Shown here piece by piece: positions 1-3,623 of a DNA stretch of 6,809 nt. The notes under the pieces are model-generated. The model saw only the letters and a program-made list of their open reading frames with translations, was not told where the DNA came from and did no database searches. The first letter of the stretch is position 1. Each line of letters starts with the position of its first letter. The DNA comes from an uncultured Prevotella sp. (GTDB taxonomy: Bacteria; Bacteroidota; Bacteroidia; Bacteroidales; Bacteroidaceae): positions 1-6,809 of the forward strand of contig USRA01000087.1 of NCBI GenBank assembly GCA_900557035.1, given 5' to 3'. Position numbers and translations under genes: made by a program.

Positions 1-20
1 GGTAACTATCGCGAAAAAAA

Positions 21-41
21 CTGAATACTGAATACTGAACA
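21..41. repeat. Short tandem heptad repeat (CTGAATA type)
   Basis: Three consecutive 7-base units are visible: CTGAATA, CTGAATA and CTGAACA. Read on the minus strand the unit is TATTCAG, the same heptad that occurs three times at 6013-6034 inside the end of the primase/ATPase gene and once at 6118-6124. The copies at the two ends of the window are in opposite orientation. No function is evident from sequence alone. Confidence 0.7.
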
Positions 42-59
42 CCCTCTTAGGTACCATAC

Positions 60-103
60 GCCCTGAAAAGGGCAGAAGCTCCTAGCCCAGGGCTTTCAGC
101 CCG
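60..103. repeat. REP-like GC-rich palindromic element
   Basis: This 44-base stretch is far more GC-rich than its surroundings. It contains a hairpin GCCC-TGAAAA-GGGC at 60-73, then GCCC at 85-88, GGGC at 90-93 and GCCC at 99-102, which can form a second hairpin with loop TTTCA. The CTGAAA at 63-68 can also pair with TTTCAG at 94-99. From memory, closely similar CCCTGAAAGGGC...TAGCCCAGGGC sequences are dispersed in many Bacteroidales genomes and resemble REP elements. That identification could not be checked here. It lies just beyond the 3' end of the minus-strand gene at 156-746. Confidence 0.5.
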
Positions 104-111
104 TTTCAACC

Positions 112-139
112 GTACAGTTAGAAAGCTTTCAATCTGTAC
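112..139. repeat. Imperfect palindrome near the end of the minus-strand gene
   Basis: GTACAG at 112-117 is mirrored by CTGTAC at 134-139, and the centre is the perfect palindrome GAAAGCTTTC at 121-130. Only two mismatched positions per arm separate the blocks. It sits 16 bases beyond the stop codon of the minus-strand gene at 156-746. As RNA it would form a hairpin, but no T-run follows on either strand, so it is not a canonical intrinsic terminator. It could be a protein-binding palindrome or a processing/stability hairpin. Confidence 0.45.
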
Positions 140-155
140 AGGTCGAAATAGTTCA

Positions 156-746
156 TCATTTCTCGCGCTGTGCGAATCGGCAAGCCTCGATGAGTTTCTG
201 CTTCAGCTTGCCACGGCCAGCCATCACATTTTTATTTTGCTTCAACACGCTGCTAGGCCAGCCATCCTCGAAGCAGGTCACACTGAGATACTCCGAGGTC
301 TGGGCATCTTGGTCAACTGCCTTGTCTATCTCCTTCTTAAACTCGTCGTCCAAGTCCTTGATGTCGCCATCATGATCCTTGCCGTCCTCGGTCTTCTTAC
401 CCTTCAGTCCTTCCGTGATGGCACCCATCAGTCCGCCCATCACCTCCTTCACGGTCTCCTTTGGTATCACGCTGACCACCTCGCAGGAGATTGTGTAGTT
501 GCCATTCTTCTCTAGGCTGGCATTGACATAAGTGTCGTTGGCGTAGCTATCCTTGGTGGCATCCTCGTGCTCGTGACGCTCGTCCACGGCATATTGGCTT
601 CCGTGGAAGGCGAAGAGCAGTTTCAGCTCCTCCAGGTAGCCCTCCACCACCTCGTCGGTGTTAGCCTGGTTGGCTATCTTCATGAAGTCTAAGCCTATCG
701 CCTTCTTCATTGCCTGCATGATGGGCATGGAGGCGATGTCCTTCAT
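156..746 (-). CDS. Hypothetical protein, possibly truncated at its N-terminus
   Basis: I do not recognise the family of this 196-residue acidic, soluble protein. It has no evident signal peptide or membrane segment. The N-terminal 45 residues look helical. Residues 50-70 are rich in Asp, Glu and His, residues 72-94 look like beta strands (pattern YVNASL...NYTISCEVV), residues 115-148 are highly charged, and the last 20 are basic. ATG at 744-746 is the first ATG, but the same frame stays open upstream to a stop at 873-875, with codons that read like protein (ITKITNLSQIKKQAKALFKAS). No ATG, GTG or TTG lies in that extension. The real start may therefore have been lost when the flanking DNA was rearranged, leaving a fragment. 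The only promoter-like match upstream on this strand is weak (TACTTTTA near 850-857). It is transcribed away from all the other genes in the window. Confidence 0.65.
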   Translation of the reverse strand: MKDIASMPIMQAMKKAIGLDFMKIANQANTDEVVEGYLEELKLLFAFHGSQYAVDERHEHEDATKDSYANDTYVNASLEKNGNYTISCEVVSVIPKETVKEVMGGLMGAITEGLKGKKTEDGKDHDGDIKDLDDEFKKEIDKAVDQDAQTSEYLSVTCFEDGWPSSVLKQNKNVMAGRGKLKQKLIEACRFAQREK

Positions 747-936
747 GCTCGCCTTGAAGAGAGCCTTTGCCTGCTTCTTGATTTGCGAGAGATTGGTAAT
801 CTTGGTGATAAAGGAGTAAGTTACGGTGCAACGAGTTAAGCGATTACTAAAAGTACAATCACCGCAATAATACTATTGATTTTACGTTCTTTTCAAAAAA
901 AAGGTTGCGCAATAGTGGCTTAAAGGCTAAAAGCAC

Positions 937-944
937 TACCTTTG
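937..944 (+). promoter_or_regulatory. Possible Bacteroidetes -7 box without an obvious gene
   Basis: TACCTTTG matches the Bacteroidetes -7 consensus TAnnTTTG exactly. No good TTTG -33 box is found 19-21 bases upstream, where the sequence is around AGTGGCTT. An RNA starting near 951 would run about 150 bases before reaching the Rpn-type gene. It may be a leftover promoter from a deleted gene, or a second upstream promoter for the Rpn-type gene. Confidence 0.4.
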
Positions 945-1044
945 CATTACGCTTGAATTATATAGTATTAAGGCGCATCGCCAGTAAACGTCCTTTGTTA
1001 TTTGATCCAAAAATAACTTTTTTCAAAACTTTCTCCCGAAATCC

Positions 1045-1075
1045 TTGGCAGTTTCAAAAAGAAATTGTAACTTTG
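1045..1075 (+). promoter_or_regulatory. Promoter of the Rpn-type gene
   Basis: A TTG at 1045-1047 is followed, after 20 bases, by TAACTTTG at 1068-1075. This fits the Bacteroidetes housekeeping promoter pattern (TTTG, about 19-21 bases, TAnnTTTG). Transcription would begin near 1080, some 20 bases before the ATG at 1102, leaving a very short leader. The promoter looks intact even though the gene behind it is broken. Confidence 0.65.
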
Positions 1076-1101
1076 TGGGGTAGATTTTAAAACAGATGGT
1101 T

Positions 1102-1541
1102 ATGAAGTATTTGGATCCTAAGGCAGACCTCACGTTCAAGAAGATATTCGGCAATCATCCCGCAAGACTGATCAGTCTTCTGAATGCCCTCCTGCCACTC
1201 AGCGAAGAGGAGCAGATACACGAGATAAAGTATCTGCCAACAGAACTTGTGCCCCAGCTCGAAGGGGGCAAGAATACCATAGTGGATGTACTCTGCACCG
1301 ACGTCAGAGGCAGGAAGTTCTGCGTGGAGATGCCGAACTCTGGGCCTACGACAAGTTCTGGGATTCCGTAAGCGTTGAAAGAACCCTCATTGATGACAGC
1401 TACCAGAAAGGCATAGAGAAAGGCATGAACCAGCGAAGCCTTGAGATTGCCAGAAAGATGCTGACACAGGGTATGGATGAAGCAATGGTCATGGATATGA
1501 CGGGGCTGACGGCAGAGGAAATCAAGCAGATGAAACTCTAG
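1102..1541 (+). pseudogene. Rpn-family PD-(D/E)XK nuclease (putative transposase), internally deleted
   Basis: The start MKYLDPKADLTFKKIFG is the hallmark N-terminus of Rpn-type recombination-promoting nucleases (PDDEXK_2 family), which usually run to about 270-310 residues. The frame from 1102 keeps the N-terminal helices and the first catalytic block (IVDVLC..., then FCVEM), then meets a stop at 1369-1371. From about 1335 another frame carries the family's C-terminal part: LWAYDKFWDSV, the ERTLIDDSYQKGIEKG linker, and the closing helical segment ending GLTAEEIKQMKL at the TAG at 1539-1541. Roughly 130-150 residues of the middle are missing, and the join at about 1330-1337 shifts the frame. 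The ExQ motif is broken at the join: Pro follows Glu-Met where Gln is expected. An ATG at 1096 is in frame, but 1102 fits the family start. Loss of the core makes nuclease activity very unlikely. Confidence 0.88.
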
Positions 1542-1560
1542 GCTTGCCATACTGTATGAG

Positions 1561-1656
1561 ATGAAAGAAAAATATAAGAAAATTTACGGAATGCAATCCG
1601 CAGTGGTTCTCAACCTCTTGCATCAGGGAAAGGATTTGCTGGCTTTGATGAAGTAA
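1561..1656 (+). CDS. Marginal 31-residue reading frame
   Basis: A short frame begins with ATG 20 bases after the Rpn pseudogene and ends with TAA. The peptide is basic at its start (MKEKYKKIYG) and then amphipathic (VVLNLLHQGKDLLALMK), so it could form helices. I do not recognise it. It may be a real small protein, the remnant of a larger deleted gene, or chance. The frame is open only a few codons upstream of the ATG, which argues against a longer intact gene. Confidence 0.2.
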   Translation: MKEKYKKIYGMQSAVVLNLLHQGKDLLALMK

Positions 1657-1781
1657 ATATAAGTGTGATTTCCCGCCTCACTATGTGTTGGCGAACTCAT
1701 TTTGGGGCTAATTACTAATCTGTAAAATAAATACCAATAAAAGAAAATAGTATCTGATAATATCGGAGACCATCTGTCCCC

Positions 1782-1831
1782 TAAGGGTGTATTCCCTTAT
1801 AGCACTCCTGGCATTTGCTTGTACCAGCAAA
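1782..1831 (+). other. Pair of hairpins in a possible 5' leader
   Basis: TAAGGG at 1782-1787 pairs with CCCTTA at 1794-1799 around a six-base loop. TTTGCT at 1814-1819 pairs with AGCAAA at 1826-1831 around loop TGTACC. Neither is followed by a T-run long enough for a terminator. They lie 85-135 bases upstream of the small gene at 1918 and could be part of its leader or of a small RNA. Confidence 0.35.
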
Positions 1832-1917
1832 ATTGTTAGCGCAAACAAATTCTGACGTCCTCTACTAAGGAACGAGCGACAAAGAACTGAATTACTAACC
1901 AATATAAATTTCGAATT

Positions 1918-2079
1918 ATGGGTAGATTTATCATCAAGCTCGTGCGCTTGATGCTGAAGTATGGGCGATTCAGCCTTGTTTGCGTGGTCATTCAATTGAA
2001 TGGCAACAGCAAGTATATTGAGTATATGAACAACGATTTTAAGGGGGAGAAGCCATGCTTGGAGAAGGAAGAACCATAA
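1918..2079 (+). CDS. Small hypothetical protein, 53 aa, with a GNxxYIEY motif
   Basis: This frame encodes a 53-residue protein with a basic amphipathic N-terminus (MGRFIIKLVRLMLKYGRF), a short hydrophobic stretch (SLVCVVIQL, residues 19-27), the motif GNSKYIEYMNNDF (residues 29-41) and a charged tail. The gene directly after it carries a closely similar motif, GNACYIEYVENYY, near its own N-terminus. The two overlap by 25 bases in different frames, which suggests translational coupling. The hydrophobic segment is too short for a confident membrane helix. I do not recognise the family. The shared motif and the overlap are the main reasons to believe it is a real gene. An alternative is that it is the 5' portion of a former fusion. 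Confidence 0.5.
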   Translation: MGRFIIKLVRLMLKYGRFSLVCVVIQLNGNSKYIEYMNNDFKGEKPCLEKEEP

Positions 2080-2477
2080 ACGTAACGGGCAATGCCTGTT
2101 ATATAGAGTATGTGGAGAATTACTATGAGAATGGTATCGCCAAAAAGAAGAACGATGAAGATCCTGCGGCACGTATGCCGGATGAACTGAAGGGAGAGGA
2201 GGGAATGGCTGTCTTGAAGAATCTGCAGAAACATGGGTTACTCGATGAGAACTTCTACCCTCTAGAGCTGTCCAACTCAGAGTCTGCGGTTCTTGCCTAT
2301 CAGATAGCCATAGTGCTGGATATCAAGGAGATGTAGAAAGTATTCTCTGACCTTTGGAATATTACTCCCAATGCCCTGAGAGCTGCTTATAATAGAGGAA
2401 TGGAGCAGAAGAAGACGATGAAATTCCTGGATGAAATAACCCCTTTACTGAACGATAGTACTAGTACGCGTACATAG
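2055..2477 (+). pseudogene. Small regulator-like protein interrupted by an in-frame amber codon
   Basis: The frame opens at ATG 2055 and gives 93 residues before TAG at 2334-2336. The same frame then continues with clearly protein-like sequence (KVFSDLWNITPNALRAAYNRGMEQKKTMKFLDE) to TAG at 2475-2477, about 139 residues in all. The N-terminus has a beta-type segment (INVTGNACYIEYVENYY, residues 8-24). The C-terminal part (about residues 45-139) matches a pattern I recall from uncharacterised Bacteroidetes proteins, LLxxLQxxGLLDENxxPxxLS...A...A..LGI..xWxVFxxLW. In those proteins a Trp usually stands where the amber codon is, so a single TGG-to-TAG change would explain it. No function is known to me. 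A shortened 93-residue product might still be made, but it would lack the C-terminal helices. Confidence 0.65.
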
Positions 2478-2487
2478 TACGTACTAG
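2461..2487. repeat. Palindrome rich in GTAC upstream of the cassette promoter
   Basis: CTAGTACG at 2461-2468 is mirrored by CGTACTAG at 2480-2487. Inside, GTAC at 2470-2473 can pair with GTAC at 2477-2480 around ATA. It overlaps the last codons of the amber-interrupted gene and ends about 20 bases before the -7 box at 2509. The position suggests an operator or a 3'-end hairpin; no T-run follows directly. Confidence 0.5.
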
Positions 2488-2508
2488 GTAAGTATAAAAA
2501 TATCTCCG

Positions 2509-2516
2509 TACCTTTG
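2509..2516 (+). promoter_or_regulatory. Promoter for the leader of the four-gene cassette
   Basis: TACCTTTG is an exact match to the Bacteroidetes -7 consensus. No good TTTG box lies about 20 bases upstream, where the sequence is the end of the GTAC palindrome, so the promoter may need an activator. Transcription would start around 2519-2523, that is, at or just before the first base of the terminator hairpin that follows. Confidence 0.6.
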
Positions 2517-2518
2517 CA

Positions 2519-2560
2519 CCCGTAATCAGACAAGTAAAGTCTGGTTGCGGGCGTTTTTTT
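2519..2560 (+). terminator. Strong intrinsic terminator immediately after a promoter
   Basis: Bases 2519-2531 pair with 2539-2551 to give a 13-bp stem with two G-U pairs and no mismatch. The loop is AAGTAAA. The stem is followed by CG and seven T residues at 2554-2560. This is a textbook rho-independent terminator. It sits 2 bases after the -7 box and about 80 bases before the next start codon. Promoter and terminator together would yield an RNA of about 40 nt, acting as an attenuator for the cassette, as a small RNA, or both. Confidence 0.85.
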
Positions 2561-2642
2561 GTTTATAGGAATCCGGTACCGTTCCTGAAACTGAAATTTG
2601 GCGAATATCTCGCAGTCCAACCCTTTAACATGATATATTGAT

Positions 2643-3173
2643 ATGTTAGGAAAAGCTTATGTGTTTTATCATCCGCAGTATGGCGGATTGAGAGTGGTGA
2701 ACAACGACGAGGGGTTGTTCTTTTGCATTGAGGACCTGGTGGCCATCACCGATATCGGCAGAGATACATTGTTCCCGGTATTAGCCGACACGGAGGGGGA
2801 AGTGGTCGAAATGTGTGTAGAAGAGCAAACAAAAAAGATACCGAAGGATTTTAAACAACGTTTGTTCTTCGGGGAATTCTTTGGCCATGCTGACAAGGTG
2901 AACCGAAATTGTAGATTAGCTTGGAGAAATATGATATTCGTAGATTCTCAGGTGGTGAAAGATATGACGATAGGCTGTTCGAAAGATCCTGAGCGTAAGT
3001 TGTTTTACAAGTGGGTCAAGGATTTTATCCAGCCTGTGATGGAGAACGAGGACAGATTGTGGCATTATGAATGTGTCATGACGAAAAGAGTCTGTTATCC
3101 CCTTCTAGAAAAGCCGATGGACATCCGATATGATGTCGACGGCCTGTATATCAACGGTATGAGAATCAACTAA
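2643..3173 (+). CDS. BRO-N-like (phage antirepressor-type) protein, 176 aa
   Basis: The N-terminal 35 residues carry a pattern like the BRO-N domain of phage antirepressors and baculovirus BRO proteins: a strand GLRVVNN at 15-21 followed by GLFFCIEDLVAI at 24-35, corresponding to the usual xFxAxDVxxxLG block. This is a divergent match and I hold it loosely. The remainder is mixed and charged, with aromatic-rich blocks at 75-80 and 120-140, and ends in a strand-like tail (DIRYDVDGLYINGMRI). BRO-N domains bind DNA and often regulate phage or mobile-element genes. ATG at 2643 is preferred because the only nearby upstream ATG (2631) meets a stop after two codons. The start is preceded by AT-rich sequence with no Shine-Dalgarno, as usual in this group. 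It is the first gene of the cassette, 33 bases before the next, and lies downstream of the promoter-terminator leader, so its expression would depend on readthrough. Confidence 0.75.
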   Translation: MLGKAYVFYHPQYGGLRVVNNDEGLFFCIEDLVAITDIGRDTLFPVLADTEGEVVEMCVEEQTKKIPKDFKQRLFFGEFFGHADKVNRNCRLAWRNMIFVDSQVVKDMTIGCSKDPERKLFYKWVKDFIQPVMENEDRLWHYECVMTKRVCYPLLEKPMDIRYDVDGLYINGMRIN

Positions 3174-3206
3174 CATTATTAATCTTATAAATAAGTTATT
3201 GCAATC

Positions 3207-3599
3207 ATGAAAGAAGCAGCAAAGAAACAGCTCCTCAACGCCCAGAAGGTGGACGGAGCCATCATCAGTGAGGAAAACGGCACCATCGCCTTCCGCAAGG
3301 CGCCATGGAACGATACCGAGGTTATCTGCGAACAGCCTAAGGTGATACTGGGCAGAATGGTATGCTCAGGCGAGAAGGGAGGCGATGAGTTCGACTTCAA
3401 GCCTTACGAGCGTACGGGCGAGAAAATCTTCGAGGAGATCTTCAAGACCAACCACGCCGTGGTGCGTACCACCAAGCGCACGGTGCAGGTGAACTATACC
3501 TTCAGCCGTGACCTGGACAAGCAGGACATGCTGCGCTACCTCAAGGCAGAGCACAAGGAGCTGGTTGCCGGATTCAAGGAGGCAGACATCAAGGGGTAA
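3207..3599 (+). CDS. Hypothetical protein, 130 aa, partner of the primase/ATPase gene
   Basis: I do not recognise a named family. The 130-residue protein is charged and soluble, with no signal peptide or membrane segment. Its N-terminus is basic (MKEAAKKQLLNAQK). The middle alternates strand-like segments (AIISEENGTIAFRK, EVICEQPKVILGRMV). A basic block RTTKRTVQVNYTFSRD (residues 87-102) precedes a C-terminal helix (DKQDMLRYLKAEHKELVAGF). The basic strands would suit nucleic-acid binding, but that is a guess. It sits 33 bases after the BRO-N-like gene and only 24 bases before the large primase/ATPase gene, so it is very likely cotranscribed and may act with that protein. Its codon use is GC-richer than that of the upstream gene and similar to the large gene, which suggests these two have travelled together. 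Confidence 0.8.
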   Translation: MKEAAKKQLLNAQKVDGAIISEENGTIAFRKAPWNDTEVICEQPKVILGRMVCSGEKGGDEFDFKPYERTGEKIFEEIFKTNHAVVRTTKRTVQVNYTFSRDLDKQDMLRYLKAEHKELVAGFKEADIKG

Positions 3600-3623
3600 T
3601 GTATCATTCAACATTTTGAAAAA

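Larger units (their letters stand above)
747..1095. other. Gene-free AT-rich stretch with promoters
   Basis: These 349 bases contain no convincing gene. The leftmost 130 bases keep the minus-strand frame of the neighbouring gene open but without a start codon. The rest is AT-rich and holds two plus-strand promoter-like sites, at 937-944 and 1045-1075. A small palindrome GGCG-CAT-CGCC lies near 973-983. A 61-codon plus-strand frame at 905-1090 would need a TTG start and runs across both promoters, so I treat it as non-coding. Confidence 0.6.
1542..1917. other. Structured stretch without a clear gene
   Basis: Between the Rpn pseudogene and the next small gene there is only one marginal reading frame (1561-1656). 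The remainder is AT-rich at 1690-1770 and then holds two hairpin-forming segments at 1782-1799 and 1814-1831. It also contains a 13-base match (1779-1791) to the 3' end of the tRNA-Lys at the right edge. I see no consensus promoter for the gene that starts at 1918; the nearest candidate, TCATTTTG at about 1697-1704, deviates from consensus. A long 5' leader or a non-coding RNA is possible. Confidence 0.5.

Noticed and set aside
39..52. Second partial copy of the tRNA-Lys end, in direct orientation
   Set aside because: ACACCC...TTAGG matches only with a two-base insertion; too short and imperfect to call an att site.
905..1090. 61-codon plus-strand reading frame
   Set aside because: It needs a TTG start, spans two promoter-like sites and has no protein-like pattern.
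1155..1550. 131-codon minus-strand reading frame
   Set aside because: It is antisense to the Rpn pseudogene, whose family pattern is clear on the plus strand.
1708..2172. 154-codon minus-strand reading frame
   Set aside because: It is antisense to the two small plus-strand genes that share a protein motif, and its own composition is irregular. It remains a weak alternative only for the gene-free part at 1708-1917.
2334..2336. TAG recoding (phage-type alternative code) to explain the amber codon
   Set aside because: The Rpn frame (1539-1541) and the DUF5675 gene (ends 6689) both stop at TAG where the family ends, so TAG works as a stop here.
2569..2586. Hairpin around CGGTACCG in the leader of the BRO-N-like gene
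   Set aside because: The outer arms do not pair in the same register as the central palindrome, so the structure is weak.
2387..2620. 77-codon minus-strand reading frame
   Set aside because: It runs through the GTAC palindrome, the promoter and the terminator hairpin, so it cannot plausibly be a gene.
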